In this document: positions 44,516 to 56,379 of the stretch, one piece after another
How the letters are laid out: each line of letters begins with the position of its first letter
How positions within the stretch are numbered: the stretch's first letter is position 1
Source of the DNA: Acestrorhynchus altus
Lineage: Eukaryota > Chordata > Actinopteri > Characiformes > Acestrorhynchidae
Reading direction: 5' to 3'
Length of the DNA stretch: 64,000 nt
NCBI GenBank assembly: GCA_034509495.1
Contig: CM067508.1
Span: 26,181,886 to 26,245,885 of the forward strand
Made by a program: the position numbers and the translations under genes
The notes under the pieces: model-generated
Databases searched by the model: none
What the model saw: only the letters and a program-made list of their open reading frames with translations
Told to the model about the DNA's origin: nothing

Positions 44516-45840
44516 TACCAATACAAAAAAAGATGACAACCGAGCTATAACAGATACACACATTTCAATTTTTGGTTATTAACAGTTAGTTACTTCAGAT
44601 TGAGAAGTATTCAAACCGTGCTGCTATCTTGGTACAACAGCATGTTTTTTTCTCAAACATGGCATTACTCCACAGAACAGCACTGCGAAGTAAATAATGG
44701 AAAAAAAATATCTTTGGTTACATAAATGACCAACACAAAAGAGAAAATTAATTTAATAGGATTATCACTACGTGGCAGACCCAGAGGTTGATTTGTCAGT
44801 TTCTTGTTGCCCTGATTGTGGACCATCTGCAGGCACATAAGGAGGAGTCTCACAACAGCATCTATAATCTCAACCCTCGCTGGTTCAGTGGGAGGCATAT
44901 GGACACAGAGACCCAATTAGAGGGCTGTTTGTAGCTTAGGGAAGAGTTCATTTCATGACTGTGGTTCGTCTGTGTGAGTAAACAGATGTTAGGTGGCACC
45001 AAGCAGTTGTCTGTGTGTCTATGAGACTTGTGAGGTTGGTTAGTCATATGACTCAGCCTGCTTTTTGGGGCTGAGATTACGAGAATTCAAAATAATAAAA
45101 GACAAACAGACACGAATATGGTGATTGGCAAATGCAGTTTAATGTGATGGTCTGTGTAAGGAGCTGGAGAAAGACCTACAGGCTGTGCAGTGAGTGAGTG
45201 GAGTTTAATGTTTTGATCTGTGTAAGTAGCTGGAGAAGGAGCTTATATATACAATGTTATATACAACAACCCATAGTCCAACACATTGTTGAGCGGCACT
45301 ACATAAAACCTGATCCAGTATTGTCTCCATTTCCAATTTTCTGAAACTTCAAGATCAATACCAGCACATCCCAAAAGCACAATTAAAATATAAACAAAAT
45401 ATTTCTTTGCAGAGGCTCTGAAACCTAACTAAGAACCAACTAGTTCAAAGTTTCTGTTCCATTTTTTTTCTTTATGGAAATTTTTCAACATGACATTGAA
45501 ATTGCTTCATCCTGGCAAAATAAATCAAAACACAGTACGTTTTTCTGCAGTTAGAGAACACTGAACAACTATGTGTTTCATTAAAAAAAGAAATTTCATC
45601 ATGGTTCCCAAGAGGCCTAGCTGTCTAAGGTTTTACCCTGTTGTCAGGAGAGAGCGAGTCAGAGTCCGGATGATGCTGAGAGTCCAAGAAAGTGTAATTG
45701 GTCCTGCTTAATTGGATGCAGTGATGCGCAGTACTTGAGATGTTGAATAAAAAAAATGATGGTACACATAGGTTTTGATAGCTTTTGTTAAAGTGTGAAC
45801 TGTGATTCCAGTGCTCTGCTTATATTATTGTTACTATTCT
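44516..45840. other. Spacer without recognised genes
   Basis: A diverged direct duplication is visible: GCAGTTTAATGTGATGGTCTG (45132) and GGAGTTTAATGTTTTGATCTG (45199), each followed by TGTAAG.AGCTGGAGAA. No gene recognised. Confidence 0.45.
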
Positions 45841-45935
45841 AGTGTGTGTGTGTGTGTGTGTGTGTGCGTGTACATACTACACTATATGCCCATATGTATG
45901 GATAGCCGTTCTAATTAACGCATTCATTAGGTATA
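45841..45935. repeat. (GT)n and a Tc1-type terminal fragment
   Basis: A GT run (45841-45866) is followed by TACACTATATGCCCATATGT (about 45882). This resembles the terminus of Tc1-type elements with TACACTATATGG ends. No more of the element is visible. Confidence 0.5.
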
Positions 45936-46199
45936 AAGAGGGGTTAGATGGGTATATATACATATGCTGGGGTTTGTGCTTTGCATAGTCAACAGTTGTT
46001 TTGTTAAAACACAGAAGAGACACAGAATACAGGTTCAGTTTCCTCAGTTCTTTAAAGTTTACATACAGCCCACAAAAACATACACAGATTGTGTGGATTT
46101 CACTTGTTTTATACATCCTTCCTTAAAAAAAAAAAAACCCTGACATGAAATTGCATTTATTAATTCAAAGTTTCATTCATTGGATCCTAGTAACATTTG

Positions 46200-47050
46200 A
46201 CTAGAATCAAATCAGCACAGTGACAACACCAGTCTTCACTTGAACAACTGCATGCATAGAAATAAACACCTCCACTGAGTCTGGAGTGCTTTTTGAGGCG
46301 TATACCGACGCTGAGATTCTGTACATGACCACAGACAGAAGATTGATAAAGTGCAGACTATTAAGGCAGCATTAAACGGCCATTAAACACATGACAGACC
46401 GTTACCATTGTCATCAGCAATACTTCAACAATACACCATGCCATATTGTAAAGCTATGCCAAGTCATTCATCCGTCATGCAAAACTAAATACTCCTAATT
46501 GCAGCAGGCACATTTACCAGCATTTGTGTTCATGGGACATTACATGTTGGGCAGAGGGAACGTCTTTGGTTATAAAAGCTTTCCAAACCATTCACCGTGA
46601 TTTGTAGTTATACAAGGATATGAATGTTGTGTAAGAGTGTAGGAAAGGCAAATGGAGAGTTTTTTGGAAGAAACTAGGTAAATGGATGCAAGGTTAGGTA
46701 ATCGGAAAACAATGAATGCCTCTTAAAATAGCACCATTTTTCACATCCATCTCATTTCGATGAGCAGCAGCCTATCCCATAAAGTATCTACTACTAATAA
46801 TGAGTGGACAGCTGTGCTACACTTCGTTACTGATAACACAAATGGAGGGAGAGCATTAACGCCAGCATTGCAAATAGACATTAGCACATGAATACATTTG
46901 AAAAAAGACATTAGAAAATATAAGAACCTCCCACGAAAACCTTTATCTTTTTTTAAAAAGATTGAAACATACAGACATCTGATCTTCATTTGAGCTATAT
47001 TGAGAGGAGGTAATAAAACTAATCATATATAACTGAAGACAAGCCATGTA
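46200..47050. other. Single-copy block, function unknown
   Basis: No repeat similarity is visible and no frame resembles a known protein. Words such as TTCATCCGTCATGCAAAAC and GACATTACATGTTGGGCAG give it a complex texture. It could be regulatory. Confidence 0.3.
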
Positions 47051-47978
47051 AATTATAATAGAGCTGCACTTTTTGAGGAACAAAATATTTCAGCTGTTTA
47101 GAACATGGTAGAGGTTTTTTAATGCTTGTGGTTTTCTTGGGTTGTCCTTATTTCTTCACATAGTACATATGTGAACATAGTACATATTCAATATATATGC
47201 AAAAGAAAAAAAAAATCCCTGGAGACTCACACCAACATATCAGTATATGTCTGAAACCTAAACCCTTTCTCCACATCAGCTAAACCGTAATCTTTTTGTA
47301 AGAAAACCACTGACGCCAGCATTCTTCTCATGTGTACTCTTCGAACATGAGAGCACATGGTAAGAAAACCAGAATGAGGAACAGAAGCCGGAGGGCCTTT
47401 ATTGCCTCAGATGTGGCCATGCAACCGGAAGGCACAGGGACAGGTTTCGGCCTGAGAGTGGCCTGTTCTGGCCAATGATCAATAGCATCCCACTCACAGC
47501 TCCAGTGTGTACAGAAGCTTAATGGGGTGGAACGCTTTCCTCATAGAAGACTCATTGTGGCTTTTCAACATTTCTCCCAGCATTTTCCAGGTTGACCATT
47601 AAATGGTGGTCTTACTGTTGCTCACATCAGTAGGATCATAAAAACACCCTGAGCCCAACAACAGTAATGGATTTCCTTACAATGCTGAGTTTCAATCTGA
47701 GGATCAATAAAGAACATCTACCTCTCTACACAGCAAGGTACAGAAGAAATATGTGTGGTCTGAGAAGAAGATTGTTTATGTGGTTATTACTTTTAAATGA
47801 TATGAACCACAGGGTCAACCAGCATACGGCTAGGACCCATAGACATATTTCTGGAGGTAATGAACTGGAACATGTTTGTGATTGGGTTTATGTGGGTACA
47901 GGGATGTCATTTTGATTTTAATATAAAGTAAACTCCGTATTGAGTTCTCAAATTTAAAGGACCATATCCTTCATTATT
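47051..47978. other. Spacer without recognised genes
   Basis: Nothing supported; a short plus-strand frame at 47667-47915 has no recognisable similarity. Confidence 0.45.
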
Positions 47979-48150
47979 TTTAATGATGGGTTCTTCCAGG
48001 GTCCTTTACTAAAGGCAGTGTTTTTTTGTATACAACCATGACATCACAAAGATTTGTATTCTTAAACAGTCCTCCCTGTGGTTCTTCAAACACTATATGG
48101 CTTACAAAAGGTCTCTACTACTGTTACAAATGAAAGAACCTTCATCATTA
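47979..48150. mobile_element. Small MITE-like repeat with AGAACC/GGTTCT ends
   Basis: The left end TAATGATGGGTTCTTCC and the right end GAAAGAACCTTCATCATTA are inverted. The interior is short and non-coding. A GGGTTCTT / AAGAACC texture is common in small fish elements. Confidence 0.5.
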
Positions 48151-48228
48151 ATTACCATTTTTCAACTTTCTTAAGAATTAAAGAGGGCTGTTTATGATAC
48201 AGGACCTTTAATTTGGATGGGATGCAAA

Positions 48229-48590
48229 TACACTGACATGCCAAAATTCATGGGACAGTATGTGAATTGATTAGGAAGTAGTATTACCTTTGGGGATAGC
48301 TTGGGAATGCCTACCTGTTATAAGTGTATAGGAGTGGGGTCAAACGCTGGCAGCCACTGAATTGTCCACCGTTGGTGGTAATACCTTCTATGACATATTC
48401 CAGGTACACATGTGACACTGTAGATTGAGGAATTTTAAATACGCACCCAAGTTCAGAATTGAATGTTCCATCAGTCTGGCACCTACTGGCACCTCGAACT
48501 CTCAATTTTTTACAGGTGTGAATGTTCCCAAAATGTTACCTAAGGTAATATCACTTCATTGAAATGTACATGTCTTCTGGCATGTCATTG
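48229..48590. mobile_element. Transposon family A, near-complete short copy
   Basis: The left end ACACTGACATGCCAAAATTC is an inverted counterpart of the right end of the 54 kb copy (TTTGGCATGTCAGTGTA), and this copy itself ends TTCTGGCATGTCATTG. The minus-strand frame contains FKIPQSTVSHVYLE, a helix-turn-helix like that of Tc1-type transposases. No catalytic part is present, so this is an internally deleted copy of a DNA transposon. Confidence 0.7.
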
Positions 48591-48799
48591 TTATCTCTAT
48601 TGGAAGCCTTGTACTAGTTTTACTGTTGTATGACTATCTATGTGATGTTTAACAGTGTTCACATAATATATAAAACTTTTATTTTGAAGAAGAGAAGGAA
48701 AATACCCCCCTCCCCATCAAAAAAAAACAAAAACAAAAAACAGGCCCTTTACAGCCTTTAGTCTAAAAGACTAATATCAAATTGCTGTTTAAAGCCAGC

Positions 48800-49040
48800 T
48801 TTATTACTGTTTCACCTCGACAGGTGCCGTATCATAAATACTGTCAAGATGGAAAGCAAACGGGAGGGGGTTGGCCATGGAACTCTCCAAAGTGTGGATA
48901 AACTGGTCATTGCAGGCAGTCTGTGGCAGATGAATTTGGCACAGTCTTCTCTCTGGAGTCTCCTGCCAGCTCCAATTGCACTGAAAACGTTCTGGGCTAT
49001 TCTCACGGCTTGCCAAGTGCCGAGTTATTTTTAAAATCAG
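48800..49040 (-). other. Unrecognised block open in two minus-strand frames
   Basis: Two overlapping minus-strand frames (48804-49016 and 48812-49006) and one plus-strand frame are open at the same time. None resembles a known protein, and I see no convincing splice-site pair. It lies just downstream (leftward) of the SLC66A2-like exon, so it could be a downstream exon, 3' UTR sequence or a conserved non-coding element. Confidence 0.3.
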
Positions 49041-49450
49041 AATATGAAAGTGTCATTTATCAAAACATAGGGCAAATGGGTGTAATGAAAAAAATGAGAC
49101 ACCCGGTTTGTGGCTTTCAGAACATATATCACCTTAAATGTGTGAGAGTGAGTGAAATGGGTAAAGCAGAAACGGAAATGATGCACATAACAGCACCTTG
49201 TTAGACACTCTTTTGGTTAGCCCACATTCTTTGGAACAGTGCTGCCTGTCATCAGTAACTCAAGCTCAATTTGACCCACTGATATTAAAATATCTTAAAA
49301 AAACTGACACGCAAAAGTTAAATAGGGTTTCACCACATAAGATGATTAAAAACATGCATACACATAGTAAAGGAGCCCTTGTTTTGGAGTTAGGTTGCCT
49401 GAAACAGGTCATCCCAGTTTGACTCTGGAGTCCTGGCTATAGTAGCCCAC

Positions 49451-49583
49451 CTGCAGCAGAATGATGATGTCGATCAAAATCTGTATTGCACCGCACAACC
49501 AGAACTGCATGGGGCTCTCGTTGATCACGAAGTACGTGGTCTTGAAGATGTCACCAGCAGTCCACAGGAGCACCATCTTTATG
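49451..49583 (-). CDS. slc66a2: SLC66A2 (PQLC1)-like PQ-loop transporter, single internal exon
   Basis: SLC66A2 is a seven-helix PQ-loop membrane protein of the endomembrane system. This exon reads IKMVLLWTAGDIFKTTYF followed by NESPMQFWLCG and ILIDIIILLQ, matching the human segment SIKMVLMWTSGDAFKTAYF through QVLVDLAILGQ near the C terminus. It covers the end of the second PQ loop and the last helix. The acceptor (CTCCTTGATCAG) ends at 49584 and the exon starts in the third base of a serine codon. A donor CTGCAG|GTGGGC follows at 49450, giving 133 bases. If that donor is not used, the frame runs on 13 codons to a stop at 49409-49411. No other exon of the gene was found; upstream exons would lie to the right, beyond the window or in a form I could not see. 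Because only one exon is visible, an isolated duplicated exon cannot be excluded. Confidence 0.8.
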
Positions 49584-49589
49584 CTGATC

Positions 49590-50760
49590 AAGGAGAAACA
49601 GACAGAAGGCAAGAGAAAGTAAGAATCCTTAAAGAGCATACACAAGTACTCACAGTACCATTAAAGTACTTCAGAAGAGGGAGCCATGGTTAGCTGAGTG
49701 AAGGCCTCATTATGGATCATTTACACTTTCATAAAGTCCCAAGACTCAACATGAAGAAGGATGCTGTCCTGCTCTGTCAAAATGTCATATTGCATCTCTC
49801 ATTCATTTCACTTCACTTGAGCAGCCAATTAGAGATGTGTATAATAACACCACATTGTAAAAGACTTGAGGGGAGAGTATTTAAAATTGATGCCACTGAT
49901 TCATTGTCTATTCCTTCTGAATATCAATCCCCCTGCCATTTCCAATATAATGACTTCTAAAGTGCATTTTCTCAACATAAAATGCTTCCAATTGTGCCAA
50001 TTACACAGTATAATTACACATTAAAAATGAATGTGCAATTTACAAATCAGTCAGAAATGAAGCAAATGGAAAAGAAAATCCATCCCTTTCTCTGTAGGAG
50101 CACCATGCTGTCAGTCAAAGCAGTACCTCTGCAACTCCAGGAGGAGGTCTGTGGAATGAAGGGCAGAAAGCCTCTTCTCCGCCATGTGTAGATTATGCCA
50201 GTTCTGCACTCTGGCAAGCCCTCTGTGAACCTTTCAAGGGCACGTCGAAGAGGGGAGAAAGCCTGGGTTTAGGCAGGCAAACCAGATTTATGAACCTTTT
50301 TGTGCCAGATTCAGCAAATAAGTTGCATTTGGCCTGTGTGTGCATTTGGCCTATTGCCGCACTGTCATATACTTGGAATGCGTACCAGAGTGCAGAGCTG
50401 TTTGTATGTATAGTTTTATCTCAAAATTCAGAGCTGTTGCCACTGTTTTCAGTTCTAACAATTAACTTAAACTTCAGTAGACTTCTGCTTGTATTCACAT
50501 CCAGTGACATTTCTACAGTTTAAAATTGGTTCCACCCATCGTACAGCAACTAAATCATTTTGGTCAATCTGATGCATTAGGCCATAAATTCCATCCAATA
50601 GAAGAATTTGCTTTGCTGTCTCTAACAGGTTTCTTTTAGGGAGTTACAGACACGTTTCCTAAAAATCATTAGGTCTTCTCTGGAAGCCTGAAAGTTCCCC
50701 AGTGCTAAAATCTCAGCTGCCAGCTGTGCATTACTTCATTCAACCTTTTATAACTATGCA
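49590..50760. other. Single-copy sequence upstream of the SLC66A2-like exon (probable intron)
   Basis: This lies on the 5' side of the minus-strand exon, so it is presumably intron. The region 50080-50290 is more complex and could hold a regulatory element. No further PQ-loop exon (with the conserved PQL and LFVEALGFLA-type segment) was found. Confidence 0.4.
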
Positions 50761-51126
50761 TACATGTTCCAGTACCTCAATGGTGCATTATGGGGACACG
50801 TCTGTAGCAATAGCAGCAGTCACACTAGCTAGATGGAGGTACAGGCCTTGAAAACATACTGAAAGAATATTCCCCAACAGAATACAGAAACTATTACTCA
50901 AAAATTCACCTGGTGGCTGGTGAATTGACTTTCAATGCTATTGTTATCCACAAACGATATCATTGTGCTGAATTAAAATCACTCTAAAATAATTAGGTGG
51001 AAAATAATTTCATTTATAAAAACAGTGCTACGATGTATTTTCGGTTGTGCATCTCTTTCTAAAGAATGCCTTCAGCCTCCTTAAGTTGCACCCATTGATG
51101 ACACAGATGTGCAAATGCATGCGCGC
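50761..51126. other. AT-rich spacer
   Basis: I see no supported feature. Confidence 0.5.
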
Positions 51127-51131
51127 GCACA

Positions 51132-51211
<80 letters not shown>
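51127..51211. repeat. (AC)n microsatellite
   Basis: A long AC run with one early interruption (ACAAACAC). Confidence 0.97.
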
Positions 51212-51212
<1 letters not shown>

Positions 51213-51689
51213 CTTAACCTGATTTTAGGCTTGATTTGGTTGTAGCCAATTGCTTAACTGACTGATGATTGACATGCATGTGAGAGGAGAAGTGACTGGC
51301 AATTAAAAGCCCAAATGAGCTGCTAATGAGCAATTGAAATTTTGGTTGCTTGTCTCGCGGTTTGAGCAGTCTCACAAACCAATTTCTCAATATCACAGCC
51401 AGTTTTCTCAACACTTATTGCACATCTACTGCATGTAAATAATAAATAATAGCAGCAAGGGAACATATTATATGATTACAGCTTGAGAAGCTTTGGTAAC
51501 ATCATCCCTGCACAATTTTTCATCAACCTACCATCACAGAAAGAAAGGCATAGTGTGTGTGTGTGTGTCTGTGTGTGTGACCGTGCGAGATTAGGGTTGC
51601 TGTAGATAAACCACAAGATTTATCTGTACAAAAAGAATGATCCAAACGTGCCGTGCTACCAACAAGCACTGAATCATGGAGTTGGGGGT
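51212..51689. other. Spacer without recognised genes
   Basis: Contains a short imperfect GT run at about 51553-51578. Short frames lack similarity. Confidence 0.45.
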
Positions 51690-51862
51690 GAGGTGGGGTG
51701 ATGATCATCCAACATCCTGACCTCATGAACGCTCTTGTCACTAAATCAGATCCTCACAGTTACTCCAATAAAACCAGGATAAACTTTTTTAATACCCTCG
51801 ATGTCAGAAGAAACAATGAATGAGCAGGTGTCCCACTACTTTTGTCCATATAGTGTCTTAGT
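51690..51862 (+). mobile_element. Tc1-like element, 3' end with terminal repeat
   Basis: GATGATCATCCAACATCCTG and ACCTCATGAACGCTCTTGTC match the tail of a Tc1-type transposase gene. The sequence ends GAGCAGGTGTCCCACTACTT then TTGTCCATATAGTGT, the right terminus of that family. It is the same family as 22827-22935. Confidence 0.7.
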
Positions 51863-52384
51863 TAATGAACTGACCTATTTTTTTTTGGTCCTGACCTTTT
51901 TAAAAGCCCATGTCTCAAACGGCTGTGCGACCAGAACCAGAAGGTGCGAATAGGTTACATGATTAGCTTGCACCTCAGACCCTGTTCAGATATATTTGGA
52001 TCTTTTTAAAAGCGTTCATGAACATATGAGCATGCTGCTTCAGGCCACAGAAAAAGCAGGGTTTTAAACACTTTGAAAGGTGGATGTTTTTGAGAACTTC
52101 TTGGAAATGCTGACATCAGGGTGTTTACCTGTGCGTGGTTGTTATTATATAATGGCTGGCTTCACTTTTTCATTACACTGTGACAGGACATCCTGTGCTC
52201 ACGTTTAAAAAAAAAAAAGCTACAGACTGCCTGGCTACGAGTGAGTGATTCAATACGGATGTATCACCAGAGGAATGTTAAAAGAAGAACCTTATGGTGG
52301 ATTTTAAGCTAACTTTTTCCATATTGTAGAAATGATTTTGCAATAATTATGCAACAATTAATGCAATTAATGGAATGGAATGTG
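51863..52384. other. Spacer without recognised genes
   Basis: AT-rich with no supported feature. Confidence 0.5.
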
Positions 52385-52525
52385 ACCAAAACATGCAGAG
52401 AAACAGATGGACTACAGTCTGTAATTACAGAACTACAAAGTTCTCCTATATGGAAAGAAGAGCTGATAAAATAGAGGCTACAAGCAAATTGTTGTCCATA
52501 ATGTTATGACTGATTAGTGCATATA
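52385..52525 (+). mobile_element. Non-autonomous repeat of the CGATCAGCC-end family (copy 3, 3' end only)
   Basis: ATGCAGAGAAACAGATGGAC, TACAGTCTGTAATTACAGAA and AGAGCTGATAAAATAG, followed by CATAATGTTATGACTGATTA, are the right part and decayed terminus of the family at 19798 and 55625. Confidence 0.65.
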
Positions 52526-53740
52526 TTTGTATCCAGCATGTTGCATTTTTGAATTATAATTAAATAGTGATACTTTTATATTAGCCTTTGTTTTTTATCA
52601 TGTTGTTTTACCATTTCTCAAAAGCATTTCGTGATATGAGTATATTGTTTGTTTTGCCCAGCCTTAATTTGTGTTGTATTTAGAGTTTTTTGGCAATCAC
52701 AGTGGTGCTGTGATCAAACCTTCTGATATGGTAGTGCTCCCTGCTGGGCTGGCATGTTTATGCAAGAATTTTAGGGCTGTTTTGTTATTTTGGAAATATT
52801 TTCAGAACTGCTGCTACAGACAAAGAAAATAATTTGTGTGTTTTTTTTTTAATCAACATCCATGTTAATGGGGTCTTCGTAAACTGATAACTAACTTCAA
52901 ACTTTTGCATTGTGGGGCAGACTGAGGCCACATCAAGGTAAACTTTGTGCTGTGTCTTCTCATATACTGTACATATATCTGGCCCCAAGCCTTCTCTATT
53001 CCCCAGGCCATGCATCTTTCTCCTCTGTAGTATTTACGCAGGGAGAGGTTATTAATTTCGTCCGTGCAGAGAGAGTGAGAGAGAGAGCGCGAGAAACAGG
53101 CTGCGGGCTAGTGCAGACCATCCGTCAGCTGTCAAGACAAGACGAGCGATTGACTCCTCAGCATCCTGGGGGTCTTCACGGGGAGAGAAACACGGCTTTC
53201 AAATGAAACAGACCCAGAAAATTGAAGGACTGCAGTAATAAACCAGTCCGTTTGTCCTGGTTTCCAGCATGGTCTGGTCTTATTCGGTTTCCAATGACCT
53301 TGAAACATTAATGTTATGTCCTTTTTAACCACCACAGGATTCTCTTTAATGTTAGAGGGACACCAAGAGATGACTCTAGTGTGTGTTCATGAAAAGTGCC
53401 CCATCTCTGGAGACAAGGGTTCGACTGGGTGATAATGTGAGTGTAAAAGATGATTACCTGTCTGGCTCACTGACAGCAGCTTTAAATAGCTCCGGTGTCC
53501 TGCAATGGACATGGTCATGCTATGTACCTCAGTAGAGAAAGAAGAGCCAGAGGCAATACATGTAGCAGCAGTATTGGAGCTACACTGCACAAAATGTGCT
53601 GTAAATAAGTCAAATGTATGAAGCCACTTTGGTCACAATCAGCACTTTATTACCACTGTGGTAGTTAAAATGTGTCATCAGTTAAAGCCATCAAAATCTT
53701 GAATAAAATCTTATTATTATATATCATGTTACATTAAAGA
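52526..53740. other. Spacer, partly single-copy
   Basis: A higher-GC segment at 53060-53230 has no recognisable coding similarity. No gene called. Confidence 0.4.
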
Positions 53741-53744
53741 AAGT

Positions 53745-53860
53745 GACTCAGCAGTCTAACGCGCTTGAAATATTATCTGAGGATCGCAGGTTCGAATCCG
53801 AGGTCATGGTCTCTCTGGATGGGTAGAGGGCGCTCTCTCCACACACCCAGTTCAATTCTG
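53745..53860 (+). mobile_element. tRNA-derived SINE head (different family)
   Basis: GTGACTCAGCAGTCTAACGC is followed about 30 bases later by a B-box GGTTCGAATCC (about 53789). It reads as a tRNA-like RNA polymerase III promoter with an AACGCG anticodon-arm-like stretch. There is no complete tRNA cloverleaf, so a SINE head is the better reading. Confidence 0.55.
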
Positions 53861-53934
53861 GCCATCACAGGCGTCATCATCATTCATCATCAGATTGCAA
53901 TGCTATTGTCAAAATGTCAAAAACCACTAACAAA

Positions 53935-54290
53935 AAAAAAAAAACATCAGGGCAAACTAAATTTGTCAGAGAACACACAGACAAAGAGCAGGACTTCGGA
54001 AACAATGTGCTTCGGACAGATGAATTTGGGCGCCTTAACAGAAGACATGTTTGACACAAACCAAACACAGCACTAATTGTAAAGCATGGAGGTGTAAGAG
54101 TCATGGTTTAGGGCCTGGCGAGCTCTCCATCATAGACAGCAGTATTAAATCATTTTTGTCTCAGGGTGGGCTTGAAATGTAAGACCATCTATACAAAGAC
54201 TGGCACTGACACATCACAATGCTGAAAGTATTCTGAATGGAGGAGTGGGAGAATCTTTCTTCCAGTCAATGTTAATGACAGATATACAGT
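53935..54290 (+). mobile_element. Tc1-like transposase remnant
   Basis: ACTTCGGAAACAATGTGCTT and CGGACAGATGAATTTGGG (TDE segment), then AGAAGACATGTTTGACACAA, AAAGCATGGAGGTGTAAGAG and a GTCATGGTTTAGGG word follow the order of the catalytic half of a Tc1-type gene. It is heavily mutated. Confidence 0.7.
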
Positions 54291-54399
54291 TTTAGGAAAC
54301 ATCTGACAATGTTTCAGCCAATACCATCAAATAACACAGACATAGGGTTTCCTAATTTTTCCTCACAAGACATTTTGAACATCAAAGTCCCACGGAAGC

Positions 54400-54762
54400 T
54401 AAAGAACACTGCACTGACCTGCTGGATATGTTTTATGGGCTCCTGCATTGAATGTGGACGTGAATTCTGCCAGAGTTGCTTGTCTGTTCACACAGACAAA
54501 TCTAGCCAGACACTGATGGTCATAACCATTACTGCCCACTGCACTGTCCACTGAGGGTGGTAGTGCTTTCTATAATGTATTCCTGATACACAGATGACTG
54601 GATAGAGGAATGCTGAACGCCCAAACAACTTCAGAAACATTATGTCCCATTCATTATGCGTCCACGTTCACTATTACCAAGCTGTCCCCTGTAGTAACAC
54701 CACGTCATAATTAGTTTACGTATTGCTACGCCCTGACGTTTGGCATGTCAGTGTATTTAATT
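54400..54762. mobile_element. Transposon family A copy
   Basis: CCACTGCACTGTCCACTGAG then GTGGTAGTGCTTTCTATAAT aligns with CCACTGAATTGTCCACCGTT and GTGGTAATACCTTCTATGAC of the 48 kb copy. The right end TTTGGCATGTCAGTGTA is the inverted counterpart of that copy's left end. The beginning is not clearly defined. Confidence 0.65.
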
Positions 54763-55620
54763 AGTAAAAACAGTAAAAATAAAGAAATCTCTGAAAGTGG
54801 CTTTTGACTATTACTGCATTGTTTCCTTTCAATGAGCACTAAGAGTTAAAGCACACCATGGACCTGCACCGAGCTGTCTACGGCTGTGCTCTGCAGGTAG
54901 ATTCCCTCTTTAGTGTGTCCTAGTAAAACCCAAGTGAAGGATTTATGCAGAAGAAGTGCACTTTAGCTCTCATCTGAAAGCCCTCCTCCAGACCACAGCC
55001 CTGCCACATTAATCCCTTTCTTTTCTTCCTCTCCCTACCCATTTTCTCCGTCCTCAGTGTGAGCTGCTATGCCTCAGAGACCGCAAACATCATTAACGAG
55101 GATGAAACATTAAAGATGTAATTAACGGGGGTGGGTCATCTGTACAAGAGCAAAGCCACCAGAGTGGCGTCACAATAGAGAACGCCACTTGAAAGTTGTT
55201 CATCTCACACACTTCCTTGCCCAAAGTCACACTCCCCCTACATTGCAGGCTCTTTTTCACACGCAAATTGAAAACACTCTTTTATTCTCTCTCCATATAC
55301 CCTCCAGCACTCCCCCTCACTACTAAGTCCTCTGTGGAGTGATGGGAAATGAACGAAACGCTCCCACTTCAGCTGGGCCTGGGGATGGCCGTGAGTAGAG
55401 TAGAAATGATTATTGTATTGATCAGGAACACTGAGGCCACTGGATGGACTACACCTTCCTGCACTCAACCATAACAAGTCCTGCATTGATCTTCCTGGAT
55501 CTGACACTCACAAACACACGCCCTCAGTGCTAAAGCACAGAGAAGACCAGAGAAAGAACACCAAGAACAGAGATGGAGAACTGTGAAAAACAGAACGAAA
55601 ATAGAAACTATGAAAACATT
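54763..55620. other. Spacer, partly single-copy
   Basis: The region 54840-55250 has complex texture (for example CATCATTAACGAGGATGAAAC and GATGTAATTAACGGGGGTG) and could be regulatory. A minus-strand frame at 55238-55507 has no recognisable similarity. Confidence 0.35.
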
Positions 55621-55624
55621 AAAT

Positions 55625-56080
55625 ACAACGATTAGCCATAACAATAATACCACCTCCTTGTTTCTACACTTATTGTCCATTTTATAAGCTCCTCTTACCG
55701 TACAGGAGCACTTTGTAGTCCATCTCTTTGTCTACATACTTTGATAGGCTCCTTTTATCCTGTTATTCAATGGGCAGGACCCCACAGGGCCACCACAGAG
55801 CAGGTATTATGTGGGTGGTATATCATTCTCTGCAGTGTAGGGACACAGACAGGGTGATTGTGTGTTGCACTAGCACAAGTGGAGTTTTTAGACACTGTGT
55901 ATTTATCCAGCTAAAAGTGTCCAGTAGGCATCGTCCTGTGACCACTGGTGAGGGACTAGAGGTTGGCTAACACACACCGTGCAGAAACAGATGAGCTTCT
56001 CTCTGTGACTTCACATCTACAAAGTTTAGCAACTAGGCAGGAGTGTCTAATAGAGTGGACAGTAAGTGAACACAGGCACA
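55625..56080 (+). mobile_element. Non-autonomous repeat of the CGATCAGCC-end family (copy 4)
   Basis: The left end ACAACGATTAGCCATAACAA is decayed. The body has ATAATACCACCTCCTTGTTT, ACCCCACAGGGCCACCACAG and GTCTAATAGAGTGGACAGTA in family order. No coding capacity. Confidence 0.7.
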
Positions 56081-56379
56081 CTGCTGCAACTGACACATCT
56101 GTAACTGGTACAAAATTGTTTTAAATATATCAATATATACAACATACTTCCATAATGTATGTCTAATTTTCTCCAAGTGACTTTTCACCAAAGTGGTTTA
56201 TATGAGACAATTATACAATGAGATTATACAGTGACTGTACAGTAAACATCCTGTGTACCACTAAAAAAGAAAAATGAAAAAGAAAACATGGTGTAGTATG
56301 AACTGAGGTACTGTGAGCTGTAGTAACATGTCTGGTAGTGCTTCCATTCTGTACAGAATGAAAGCTGTGAAAGAGCCCA

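Noticed and set aside
53745..53860. Possible tRNA gene
   Set aside because: A B-box-like GGTTCGAATCC is present, but no full cloverleaf with paired acceptor ends can be drawn and the downstream sequence looks like a SINE body.
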